DNA of 64,000 nt, taken from assembly GCA_048013815.1 (NCBI GenBank), contig CM106586.1:3286001-3350000 (forward strand). The letters run 5' to 3'. The stretch is from Setoptus koraiensis (taxonomy: Eukaryota; Arthropoda). Under the pieces are notes generated by a model, which saw only the letters and a program-made list of their open reading frames with translations, was not told the DNA's origin and did not search any database. The translations under genes were made by a program, and so were the position numbers. Numbering within the stretch: the stretch's first letter is position 1; every line of letters starts with the position of its first letter. Shown here one piece after another: positions 23,001 to 36,600 of this stretch.

Positions 23001-26000
23001 CGATCGCTGGTGCTGGCGATTTGCGCGCAATAAAAACACTTGTGCGCCCGAACATCCGACAGTTTGAGTGGCCGACTGTGTTGAGGGCCGCCACTGAGCC
23101 GGCCAGCCAGACGGGCCAATAATTAATATAAATCTGATAAATGCATCAAAGACTCGCCAGCGAGAGGCGTGAGATACGCGAACGTTTGCCGCTCAAACGT
23201 TTGAATGATCGATGATCCGCCAAACAACCAGGCCAGACCCGACCGGCTGTCCGACGGAAATAAACACAACAAATGAATACGTCTAGGCAAACAAGCCCGC
23301 ATACGTGCCCTCGTCGATGCCCAAAACGAGGCGTGCGAGCACAAAATCGTGGCCCGAAACCTGTACCGAGCCTCTGTGGCTGCCGAATATCCGATCTGGC
23401 GGGCGAATATCCGATCTAGTGGCCGAATATCCGCGCGAACATCGCAAGTGCAAATTGGCCAATTGGCTGTCGAGTGGCCGGTCCCAAAACAATTTTCCAG
23501 CGCCAAGTATTTCCAGAAAGCGAGACGGAGAGAGAGAGAGAGAGAGAGAGAAATTTTCCACTTTTGCGCACTCATTCACACCACACTCTCCGACAAATTT
23601 CATCCAGTCCAATTCGATCCAGTTTCAACCGGGGCCCCGCTCGCTGCATCGCAGCCTGTCAGCAGTAAATGGAATTGAAACAATGCACACGCACACCGGC
23701 CTGTTTGTTTGTTGTTTCAAAATTGCACGACTCACTGAATCGCACTCACTGGGGCCCCACCGTTTAGTATCGACGCTTGCCAGCAGCACGGCCCCGCTCC
23801 CGAGGCGACGCTTTGGGCCAATGCACGGGCGCAACCTTGACGCAGATTCCGCCGAAATGGATACCTGTGTGTGTGTGTGTAAGTGTGTCTGGGGAGCGGC
23901 CATTATTGGCCCGGTCAGCGGCGGCCCGTAGCCGGCCCGACGCGAGCATAATTCGCGGACCGCGTTATGGGCCGCGCCGCTCCGAGTGGCATCATTAGAT
24001 GCGGCGCGACTTTGCCTCAACTGCACATCGTGTCACTCGGACGAGATTATCGATCACATTCTCAGTGGCACTACACTAACATATATAAAGAATTAGCGGC
24101 AGATGAGGCGCTAACGAGCCGCCGTGAGAAGTGTCGACGCGACTCCGCTCAGAGTCTAGGGCTCAGACTCTGGGGCCCAGACAGAGCCGCGCAGAAGGAG
24201 GGGCCGACACCGAAAGTTAATTAGTCAGTGTACATTGTGCATCCCGGAAGTGGATTGTCGCATCGGTGCCTGGTGCCTGGCCGACAGGGGCCAGGAGAAA
24301 AATGCGCCAGGGTTAAGGGGCAAGGTTGCCGCTATTAACACGGGATTATCGGCGAGATGGCGCTGCCAAGATCGAGCAGGCTGCCGCGAGCCTCGAGAGT
24401 GGATATCGCTCTCGACTCGCAATAATGACATGTGGCACACGCGGCAACTGCCGGGCCTCAGCATCCCTTTTGCCGGCGCCCCCTCCCCCTCGCCGGCGTC
24501 TTGGCGCGTGCAAACTCGACAACGACGTCCATGGGCCGATGCAGGCACTTAAAAACTGACACTAGTCGATATCATGAGTGGATTTTGATGATTGCGCGCG
24601 ATCTTTGCAGCAGCGCGCCAGAGTGGCTCGAATTCCCGACTTCGAGCCTCAAATTGGCGAAATTCGTTAAGTTGGCCGCACAGAGCGAGCGAGCGAAAAA
24701 AAGAAGAGCAACGGCGGCGCCTCGAAATTCGGGAAATATCCAGGCCTCGATATTTCGCGAAATATCCAGGCCTCGATATCGGCGCCAGGCACACTTTTTG
24801 GGGCCCATCGGAGTGTCGTTTGGCTTTCAATTGGTCATGAGCACACACACACACACACACGGCACACAATGTTTGTTTGTGACCAGACACACCGTGCGGA
24901 GGTGACGCAATAGTGTGGCAAAGAATGGAAAAATGGATGGAGACGAGACGGAAAGATATGGAAAAAGTTGTGTGTGTGTGTGAGCGCGCCTCATAATTGG
25001 CACACAAAGAGGAGTCGGCGGGCCCCATTTCTATTTCGAACCGTTGCGTTTGTTGTTACGGCTGTGGAGTTTGTGCGTGCGGCCCGCCAAAGAAAGGGGC
25101 CCCTTTTTTCGGCTTTCACACACAATTCTCGCCAGCTATTCGGCAGCTTTTTTCGCTCGCGCTGTTGTGCGTGCGTCACAATGCGCGCCCCAAAGAATGA
25201 GAAGACAGAAAGAATGGCCGTCGCCGCCCCCGCCCACGGCCCATTATTGGGGGCCTGGCTGCATCGGGGGGCTGTCGCAATGCCGGAATTGTCTTCAGCT
25301 GTTGCGAGGCGAGGCGATGCGATTCGCTGGGGCGACACTTTCGCAGTTGGCGCCCTTCGGCCCGGTATTTCGACACAGATAATAGCCCGGCTAGTTATCA
25401 TAACCGAAACGTTCGAGACGCCGTCGTTGCGACTGCCAGAGCTCGCGACGACCGTGGGGCCATGTTGACACGGCGACACAACGTTTAGCCAACCTGTTTA
25501 GCGAGTGCTTAAGTGAGTGGGCCGTGCCACGGTTATCGGTTAGACGCGCGGGCACCCGCGCGACACGGGCCCGCGCGGCAGATGCGGCCAAACAGGGCGC
25601 TTGTTTTAATGGTTGCAAGTCGCCATTGCGGGCCCGCCACTGTCTGTGCCGGCAGCGGCTGCATGAATAAACTTATGCTTTTATCGCAGACGGAACAAGT
25701 TAATGATTTCGGTGGCGAGCACACAATGGGGCCCAAATGCATCTTGTCTATGTGCGCGTCAGCTGTATTCAGAGCTCACGGGAGCTGGCCCGTACGCGGC
25801 CGGCCCTAATCGGGCATCGGGTGGCCCGAACCGGGCATCGGGCGGCCCGATGGAAGCCGGTTGTGTCGCGCCCCCTGTTTCTTGCATTCTGTCGTGCCAT
25901 TCGTCGAGGCTGGCCTGACACACGAGGTGAGCAGAGGCCAGCGACGAGCCCGATTAATATAATTGATATAAATGATGGCGGCCCAGCCGAACCGGCGGGC

Positions 26001-29000
26001 CCACTGCGATGCAGTTGTGATTTTTTTTCTCATCACTTAAGCTCGCCAGCACGCTCGGGCCCGAGTTTAATTGTAATTGTCTATCACTCGGCTCTTCCAA
26101 CTTTTTCCACTTGCCCACTTCTTTATTTAGACATGGTGGAAATAATTTATTTGCCGCTGGCGCACACACTCATTTGCAATCACACACACACACCAGCTAG
26201 CAATTGGCGGCGGCGGCGGCGGCAAATGAATGAACTGCGTCTTGTTATCTCGGGGGCCCCCGTCCCGACTCGGCACAACGATGACACAACAATCGTCTAC
26301 GTTCGGGGCCCCAAGCCGGCCGCAGCCAGTAAGCGCTGGCGTGTCCCATAAAGTGAGCCTTGATTAAAGTAAGCTGTCAGTGGACGAGGCGTCGGATGAC
26401 GGCCTCGGTACAGCCGCCGAAATTGAGTCATTTGCGCGCCAAACTCTCAGTTATTTACTGTCTCAATAGGCGCCCGCCCGTGTATATTTATATGTCTTTG
26501 TGTATGGCCAGATATATATATCTGGCCATATACAAAGCCAGATATATATCTGGCATGCATGTATATGTGTGTTCCTGGTACGATATATATATATTTCGCT
26601 TATATGGCCCTTATATATATATGCTTAGATAAATATAAAAGCCAGATATACGTAAACGTGCATTAAGGGTGGCGCCACTTGACGAGCCAGCGAGGGCCCG
26701 GCGAATGGTTGCCGACGAACGAGATGAAGCAGTGCAATTTGCACATAGCGACATTCGCGACTTAAGCACACATACCGTTGCAGCAAGAGCCATTTGCCAT
26801 TTGAGCGCTTGCTTGTGCATGGCTAAATGGGCGCATCACTGCCAAACATAACGAATGATAATTTCAATTTGGTGACAACAACAAAATTGAATAGATTGAA
26901 TGGCTGGCACGGTGGTGATTGGATTGGATTGAAATTCAATTGGATTCAATTGAATTCAATTGGCGAGATGCGCGCCTCAATTGCCATGCGACGCATCGCA
27001 CTACCGAAACTACTCCACGACTATATATATATACATATATATATAAGTGTGCTAGCAGCCACTTGAGCCGGCTCTCGCGGGACCCTCTAGCTGGGGCCCC
27101 ACTCAGGCCGTCTCTGCCAGAGACTCTCTGGCTATCCCAGTTGTGGAGATAGCCAGACAACAGCCGGCCAGACTGGAGATGCGGCCCGAAAGCGGGGGCC
27201 TCTTTTGGGGCCAAACGATACCACTTGATAGTGGCGAATTCTTGATGAAGCCATCGCCGGCAAGCACTATCAGTCTTCTGGTTGGTTGAATGGCTGGAAT
27301 GGATTAGTTAGAGCCTAGTCAGAGCGAACGGCCTGTTTATTATGTGCGAGCAACGTGCTCAACTAATGTGCTAATGTGTTGCGTAATGTGAGCGGGGCCC
27401 GAGCGTGCGCGTTCCAGGCATGGGGGCGACGGGGCCAGTTTGCATTTATAACAATAATACTAATAATAATAGTAATAGTAATAACAACAACAACGACAGA
27501 CAATGGGCCCTCGAGTTGATATATATGTATAAGTGAGCGGCATCCCATAAGCTGGCGCGGAATCTGTCAAGCTCGTGCCCATAAGCTGACGATGAAACCA
27601 CAGTAAATTGGAGTTGTTATTAACTCTTTCGGCTGCGAGGGGGCGACGCAGCAGAAAGGGTTGGCGGCGCACACTCTTGACTGGCTTTATCTATTGGAAA
27701 CAAGGGCAGCTTGGCCAATTGGCCCCTTGTTGACTTGCCTGGCGACCCTGGCGGATGTGGCGCGAACAAAAAAGCGCCCGCGCCCGCCTCGTCGACAATC
27801 GATGTGTGCAATCATTACACTGTAATGAGAAGCGAGAAAAGATTGATTCGTTGGACACGCCGGAACGCATCAATTGACCACCAGAGACTCGCCGGGCAAG
27901 CTGAGCCGAGCGAGCGGGCCAATAAATAAGGGGCCCCGGACGGACAATCGGCCAGGTTAGGTGCGCGATGGTGCGCTTTCGTGATTGGCATGTCCAGTGG
28001 CCGGCCCAAGTGACCACTAAAAGAGGCCACTGCCGGCCGAGAGTGTCGCCTCTGCGGGTCACTCGCTCGCTTCTGCGAGCCGCTGGCGTGTTGTCGCCGG
28101 TGAGACGCTGGCAAGTTGTCGCCGGCGAGTTGTCGCTGGCAAGATCAAACGAAAGATGACTGATGACGGGGCAGCGGCGGTATAATCTGTTCTTGTCGAT
28201 CTACTCTGCTATGACTACTCTGCCATTGGGGCGGCCGCGAAACTCGTGTTGTTTGTAGGTACGGCACGATGTTGCCGTTGGCTCGGCGCTCTGTGCTCGG
28301 AGCCAGCACCTGAGTGAGTCTTGCTGTCGACCGGATTGTCTTGGCCAGCGACAGAGGCCGAGCGAGACAAGCCAGCGACAGAGGGGCCGAGAGAAAAACC
28401 AGCGACGGGCTGGCCAGAGGGCCCGAGAGGAGCAACAACTTTGTATTCGACGTGCGGAATCACCTGACACTGTCGCGCCGCGAGCGCGCCAACAACAACT
28501 GATCGAATCGGGCCCAAACAAGCGGCCCGAACGGTTGACACTGTCTCGTGGAGCGGGGCCGGGCCGGATTGGTGCTGACATCTATGATTACAGCGGCACC
28601 GACCGCCAGCAACAAACTGGCGACCTGGAAAAGCGATTCGCACACACCAGCACGATCAGCGCGAGTCGGATAACGCGCCAATAACTGGACGATATCAGCA
28701 GCAAACTAGACTCTGCTCGCCACAGTGTCTACTAGACACTGTCTAGAGCCAGTGTCTAGAGGGGCCGTTTGAGGCGCAGGAAATTGGTTTTGCGATTGGT
28801 GGGCGCCCAATAAAAACGCGCCCCTTCGACAGACTTAAAATCGAGCCGCGCCGGCCCACCGAACAACAGACAGAGCCGGCCGAACGTCGACTTTTGACTG
28901 TGAGGCTTTTTTCCGGGCTCCCAGGCCTCAATTTCTCGCTGCCTGGCAGCGCTCAATTTTGGCCGGCTCGCCGGCCAAAATCGATCGACGATCGCTCTTT

Positions 29001-30640
29001 GGGCTGCGGCCCAAAATCCAACGGTATCTGCTGCCGCCTCTAGAATCTAGAATCTAGAATGTAGAGTCTAGAGTCTAGAATCTAGAACGTGAGCATTTTC
29101 TCGAGCAACACGGAACGAGACAAACCGTCCGTTTTGTCTGTTTGTCTTCTCGAGAATCAACGCGGGGAGACGTGCCGAAAATAAGGTGCGTGGCAGCGAG
29201 TGCGTGTATTCTGCTCACGGACGACAAGCGAAAATATACAATGCAGCACTTGTTTCACTTTCGCTTCTTCGAAGCCCCAAATCTTGGGCCCACTAGCCGG
29301 CGCCAGATTCGCTGCTGGCGCTGCTGCTGTTGCTGTTGCAAAAGTTAATTACATAACTATTTATCCCTTGTTGGCGAGCGTGTCGGTGTCCGCAACAACA
29401 AACGAGTTTGCAGCGTCGTCAGCGATTGAAAAGCGCGATAAAACAAGATTCGACATACGAGCCACACAAGTTGTTCTTGGAATGGCCCATCATCGTGCTG
29501 CAAATGTCGCAACTTTTGAGCAGCTTGCCAGCGCGACAACGCACGGCTCGGGCAGGCGGCCGTAGTCTAAGGCCCGAACAAATTTCGCGAGAGACAGCGG
29601 TGTCGGTCGCGAATGCGGACCCTTCTGGTCACACGAGCGGGCATTTTTCGTGCTCGGCAAGCGCGTTGTCGGCAGCGGACAATTGGCCAGTCGCGCCTCC
29701 TGACTCAGGCATCCTGAGCAAATAAGGCCCACAAATGCGCCAAGAGACACAGGTGGCGGCTCGAGCAAATCAACGGGAGCTCGCATCGCGCCGGCGCTTC
29801 CTGTCGCCGGGCCCGCAGCTAGCAACTGGGGCCGCTGTCATGCAGCGCAACGAGATAAGCGCCAACCAGAGCGGGCCCCAATGCCACACTCATACTGTAT
29901 GACCTGTATACATAAATGACTGTATGTATGTTGGCGCCCTCGATATAATCCGCGGCACGACGGGATTGATTTTGCAGTCGCCAAGTGCGGGCGCTGCCGC
30001 CGATTTGCTGCCAGTCGCTGACATTTGGTTATTTATTCTTGCGACGGGCAAATATCGCATGAGTGGCCATTACAGCGATGCAAATTATGGCCACTTTGGT
30101 CGTGGGCCGCGCTGCCGACTGATTAAGACGATGGCCGGCTCGTGATGGATAATTCGCGATTTGCCAGAGATTTGTTTACTGGGGGCCGAGATTTGAGCAG
30201 CGATTTGAGCAAACAGTTGCCAGTTGTTTGTTGTGCTCACGGGCCCCATGCCTGTGTTTATCCCGTGGCTTATGCTTGTTAGCGACAAAAAGTTCCCCAA
30301 ATGGCAGCACTTGTTTGCCTATGCTCTGTCGAGTCACTGCGCCAGTTCAACCAGGTGACCGGCGGAGAATTGCGAGCTAGAAATGGAAAATTGACTAATA
30401 GACGCACGAGCACACAAATATGACGCAACGGCTTTGCTCGTGACAAATTTGTCGCAATTGGTCGAGCGCACACACACACAATTTTTCGTACAACTTGAAA
30501 TTTGGAGCGCTCAAGACGGCCGCTCTGTCGCCAGAAATCGAAGCGCCGGCAATGGCCGCTGTTGTCGCCGGATTATATAATACCGTAAATCGTGTGACAT
30601 AAGTCCGCATAAGTCCGTCGGCACACATTGGGCCGATTGA

Positions 30641-30671
<31 letters not shown>

Positions 30672-33600
30672 CACACACACGCACAAGCACGCACAGGTGA
30701 CAGGTAACAAACATGAAACGCACCGTGCTCACACAACGTTACCTGTGTTAATTGTGCCGTGCCCGTGCCACATGATGCCGGACCGGAAACGATGGGCCCG
30801 TGCGCAGTTTCTGGCCCCCAGATAAGAGCCTCTGTAAATCCACACAAGATGCTACAATATCCACGTGCCAGTGTTACGAGCCAGCGAGCTCGCTGACAAT
30901 GTGTGAGTCATGGGCGTTGTAAACACGAGCTGCTTGTGTCATCTGCTCGTGAGAGGAGCCGTGTGTCTCACATGTGACCCATATGTGAAATATATATATA
31001 TGTGAATTGGGGCGCCTCTGTTTGCATTGTCAAGTATCGCCCGAATAAGCCGGCACTTTGCAAGAGTAACCTTAGGGGACCCTTAAAAACGAGCGCAACT
31101 TTTTCAGTGTTGGGCCCCATTGTTCGATTTTGTGTCGACCGTTATTTCAGACGCTTTCAGGCTTTTGGGCTGGCCTTTCGCCCAATCAACTTTGATTGGC
31201 CCTAGCCAGCGATTGGCGTGAGTGGAGCTGGCAGCGAAAGCCAGCGTCGTCGATATAACGAGGTCGCGTTCGTTGGAAATGATCACGAGTTGAGTGCCCG
31301 CGACCTAAAAAAATTAAAATCTCCAGCGACCCCCGAACAAGCCACAAATGTGCTCTCAAGCTGCAAATGTCGGTCTTGAGAGTTGGCGGCCAACTGCACT
31401 CACCTGGACCAAACTTGGCCAAACCGAACCGAACTTGACCGAACCAAACTCGAAGCGCGCCGAGAAATCATTTCGGATAATTGGGTATAATTGTAGTTGC
31501 CGGGGCAGCGAGTTTTTGTCGGCGAGTCGCTAATCGGATTGGTGGCGCGCCTCGGTTCGGTTCAGTTCAGCCTGGTTCAATTTGGTTCGAGTGGGCAGAG
31601 TCACCGCTGAGGTTCGATAACTAACCTATATGTACCTCATATATATGACAATATATGTCTCTATTATGCCTGACCAATGGCTTGTTAGCGAGCGCTGGCT
31701 GCAACGGCTCCACGGCAGCGCCTGCCGGGAGCCCCCAACAAAGATGGCCTACTTTTGGCGCTATTCCCACTTTTTAGCTGTCTGGCTGTTTATCTTGCGA
31801 CCATTTTCTTGGCCCATTATTTGTATATTATCTGGGCAAAAAAGTGGCTGGCGAGCGGCACAACTCGCAGCCGCTTCGATGAGCCAGTGCGCTCGAATTC
31901 ACCTTGGGCAAACTTTTTCTCCCAGGCCGCTTAAATATACATCTATCACGGTGTGTTTATGCGCGCCACGAGAGCGCCGAATATGTGACATCATCATCAG
32001 CGACGCTTGCTCTGTCTGGCGAGACGTTTCTTGGTGGCTCCGTGGGGCCCGCTGGCTTTCGTTCGGCTCCTTCGAGTCGACGGGCTCCTCTGGCGCGTTT
32101 GGCCGGTCGCGAACAGTTGTTGTGACGGCGCGCTGGTCGCACAACAACAACAGCATCAGCAACAACAGCACCAGCAACAACAACAACACCAACAACAACA
32201 AAGGTGTCGCTGATGATGATGCAAGTGGCCATTTGTTGTTGTCGTTGTGGTTGTCGCTGCTGGGCGGCCAGCCGACAACAACAACAACAACGGCTAATAC
32301 AGCCAGTGGTTACGTCACTCAGTCAAAAGCTGTCCAAAGTTGTTTGTTTGTCGTTCTGCTCTTGGGGCCCCGCAACCCGACACACTGTGAGGCATTCATA
32401 CGGCATAAATATCAGATATGTATGGCGTCACATGAGACGCCATAAAGACACCATTAAATAGATTTGCGAGAGGCAATAATAAGAATATTATTATTATTTT
32501 CAACAATGCACCTATTGTTGCGGCGCGCACCTTGACTTGACTGGCGACAGTTCGCCGAGACAGTTGGCTGTCGGTTGGCCGTTTGCTGGCTGTTTGTTGG
32601 TTGTTGGTTGTTGGGGGCGCCGCGCACGGTAAACACAGTAAACATGAAATGGCGGAATGCATCCGTTTCTCGTCAGTAATTGTTTGAAAAAGTTTTTGTG
32701 TTGTCGGCTTCAGGCGCCGCGCCCAATCCGGCCCGCTGCCGATACCCGCGACGAGAGGGGGCCCCGTGGTCGGGAAACCGAGTCAGAAAAAAGCACACGA
32801 TGGCCCGCTGAATGGGCCGCTAAGTGGGTCGAATTCCGCCACTAGAGGGCCGGCAGGGGCGCCGAGACGTGCTGGCAAGCGAGCTGTCGTTTGGCGTCGA
32901 TCGGCACAAGTTGCAGTCAAGTGTTGCGATTGGCGCGAAGCCTTGGGCAACTCGAGGCTCGAGCGAGCCAACTAACACCGGCCCAAGTAACGCAAATAGC
33001 TGATAGCTAATGCCCGTCGTGATCGTTAAATGTTGGCCAAAGTATCGGCTGGCCGGCTTACGTAATGTGCGTTGTATTATTGTTATTGTTGTGCGTGTGC
33101 GTGTGCATGTGTACAGTACAATACGTGGCGCTGTGGCGCGTTGCGTAATGGGCCCATCATTCTGGCGGCGCCGGCTAGGCCCAATATTATATAACAACTT
33201 ATATAACAATATATAAGCCACCGAGTGGCCGTGTGCGGCCCCAAATGGGCCCCACTGCGGGCCGGTCGGCCAGCGTTGCTGCAGTTGACACAACAAAAGT
33301 CACCTGAGTGTCGTTCGCTTGTTTGCGGTCGCGCAATGTCGGTCGCCTGTCAGCACTGGCCGGCGCCCGCCAAGCTCCCCCGCCCGCTCACCTGTGCACC
33401 GTCGGCCGACGGTGCACAGGTGAGCTGGCCATTGTTTGTGTCATTGTTTGTAATACATATGCGGCGTATGTACATGCAAGCCAAGCCAAGCCAAGCCAAG
33501 CCACGTGAGCCTTACGCTTGAGCGTCACGAGACATAAATGCAAACAATGGCAGTGCATGAATACTGCCACTATCACCGCAAAGTTGCCGGCGAGCGATCG

Positions 33601-36600
33601 GCGCCAGGGCCCCATCGCACCCACTGGCCACCGGCGCAGGGCCCCACACAACGGGCGACACAAAAAGAACAGCGAGCAAACAAAATGAGAGCAACGCAAA
33701 CCGGCAAACCGGACAAATAAGGAAACGGTGTCAGTGCGGTCAGTGCTGGCATTGGCCAGATTTGCCGGATTTGGCGGACATTAGCCGTGTGCGACATGAG
33801 CCGACACTCGCTAATGAGGCCACAATGAGGCCTCAATAAATATGTGCAGCGCGTGACGCAGCACGAGCTCGCTTGTTGTGTCCGACGCTCGCCACTTGAT
33901 ACATGACGTATTTGTGTATCACGTGTGCCGGCGAGCGCAACGTGCGCCCTCTACATATCATATAGGCACATCTATCATGCCGGCCTCGACATGACATCGG
34001 CTCGCGGGGGCCGGCTCGCTGGCGGGCCCCTCTGACAGTCCGTGTGCCCTCCAGATAACGAGCGCTGCCCGTGCAGCCGGTCGAGCCGGCCAGTCGCCGG
34101 CCGCTTGCTCGCCGCTCGCTTGCTGGGGCCCCGCCAGCCAGCCGGCCAGTTATTCGACGGGCAGCCGTTAACGGACGGGCCGCCAGCCATCGGACGGGCG
34201 GACCGGCCGGTTGTGCGGGGCGGCGACTTGCAAATGGGCCGGCGGGCGAAGCAAGTCGCTAGATTGGCGAGAACAATGACAACAGCGACCATTTATGCGC
34301 CAGTGTCAATGCGAGCGCCAAGAGATCGAGAATGCGGAGCTTGCCGTTGCTGTCGTCGCGGGCCCGGCCATTCGACGACGACCGCCAACAACCGACGACG
34401 ACCGCCAACAACCGACGTCCAACATTTGTCAGTGGCGACATGCAAGCATTTGCATTCGCCGCCGAAGCCGCCGCCGAAGCCGCCGCTCTCGGCTGACAAT
34501 TCAATCAGATATCTCGCCGCGCGACACCGTGTTGTTGTCGTCTCGCTTGTTGTTGTTATTGTCGTTGTCGTCGGCGTTGTTGTCGACGCCGCGCCAGCAA
34601 GGCGACGTGTTTCCGACGTGTTCGCATGCCAGCGACGCTCGTGCCAGCGCCATTGTGGGCCCACACAAAGCCTCGAATTCCAGCGGCCGGCCCCTCGGCT
34701 CGGGTCAGCCGAGCCGAACCGAACCGACCAAAGATATTGTGTGCAGGCAGTTATTGCCGACGAGCCAGCGGCTCGTCTTATCCGACGCCAGCGCAATTGA
34801 ATCGGATAAAAAGAAGAGGCCCTCGGGCTGAGACGCTAATAGGCGATAATTTCATGCTTCACACACTCGCACAATGGGGCACATTTCCATCAACGTCAGC
34901 GTGTTCACGTGTTTATTTGTTTGTGCGAGTTTGTCGTCTCATGAATGAATTATATATAATTCATTGTCATCCACATTTAGCATAATCCGAACCCAAACGC
35001 CGGCGCAATGCATTACATAACCGTCGCTTGTTATGTACGCTCTCGGCTCGCGGCTCGCGGCTCGAAGCTTGATGCTTGATGTGCGTATTGTATGCGGGCC
35101 GCATCTTGACTATTATTGTCGTGTATTATCTGCATATTATGTGTTTATCCTAATATGTTTTGTGTGTTTGTGTGTCCTTTATCGCGACCTGTCACTCCAT
35201 TGACAGCGCGCATCTCGAGCGGCCTCAATCAATTAAACGCCAGCCCGGCGAAACTGCAAGCCAGTCGCTGCCGCACCGAGCGCCGGCCAGATCAGCCAGC
35301 CCGCCGATGAGCCAGCCGGCGAGCCAGTGGGGCCCCATTGTTGCCGACACAATAGCTTGTAATGGCACACACACACACACACACTGAATTACACTTTTAA
35401 AGCTCGTGTTAAGCCAATACAGGGGCGCCGTCTAGCGACTTTTGATATTTTTCGTCGCTATTCATCCGTATCGGCCCCTCACTGACTTACTGTCGGCAGT
35501 CTTGGCTCATTTGAGAGAACATTGTTAAGCGACAATGACAGCTCGAGAAGCCGGTTTGTTTGCCAGAGTCGGACAGGCACAGCGCGGGCATCGTGACAGT
35601 CACTAAATACTATTTAGTGACTCACTAAATAGGCCCGGCCGACAGCTCAGTCGACGGTCCCTCATTAGACATTCGGTCGGTGCCCATAATCAACGTTGAC
35701 ATTAAGAGCGGCCCACGGGTGCCGGGCCCGATTTTAAGTAGCTGCCCGCTGCAACAAACCGGCCGCGCTCCCATGAACCTCGGCGACCGACGACCGGCGA
35801 CAATACACATAATAATATAATGGGGCCACAATACAAGCAAACGGGCGCACGTTGCAGCCATAAGCCGGGACCGCACGCCAGCCAGAGGGTATCATCGCCA
35901 AGCATTCAGCGATTGGGATTATCGAGCCGGATTATTACATGTGTATTTGTTGGCGGCGAGCAAGCCAGCCAGCCAGCCCCTGGCGAGCAAATAATAAAAG
36001 CTGTCCCTCTCTCTCTCTGCTCGCCCCTTGCTCGTCGGGCCCTCCTCGTCGAATGCCGCCATATCCAGCCTAATGACTGCTCCGTCGGGCGGCGCCGGCA
36101 ACCGGGCTCGCAGCGGGGCCTCACCGCGCCCGCCCTCAACTGTGCGCTGCTCAATTTTTAAACGGCCCGACGTCCGGGCAACGGCCCGCCGAGTGTCTCG
36201 ACAGTGTCGAGTCGGCACGAACTGCGGCCCGTTTAAAAATTGAACAGCTCAAGCCGATTCTCAACCGGCCCGTACAGAACCGAGCGCCCCAAAAGCGCCC
36301 CAAAGAGCGAGCTGCGTCGCGATATCAGTCAAACGGTCACTTTGTTCGCCTGTCCGCCGGCGCTCTCAAGCTGTCAGATAATAACAATCACGCATTACTC
36401 ATGGCGGGCGATCGGTCGCTTGCATGTCGCCGTGACAGACAGCCATTGGACGAGACGCCGACAGCGGGTACGATTGTCGCGCAAATTGAATATCACGGCC
36501 GCGGCCGGCGGGCACCCGTTCCAATGGCGCGCCGCCCTCGCTGTTTATCAATACCGATATTCATATATACCCATGTTCATATACGCCGATGTTCATAGAC

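Noticed and set aside
23381-23440. Regular 20-bp repeats that could suggest a CRISPR array
   Set aside because: Units are directly adjacent with no unique spacers, and the genome is animal.
31630-32445. 271-codon frame with Asn/Thr run
   Set aside because: The run is made by CAACAACAG repeats; flanks show no family motif, start context or splice support.
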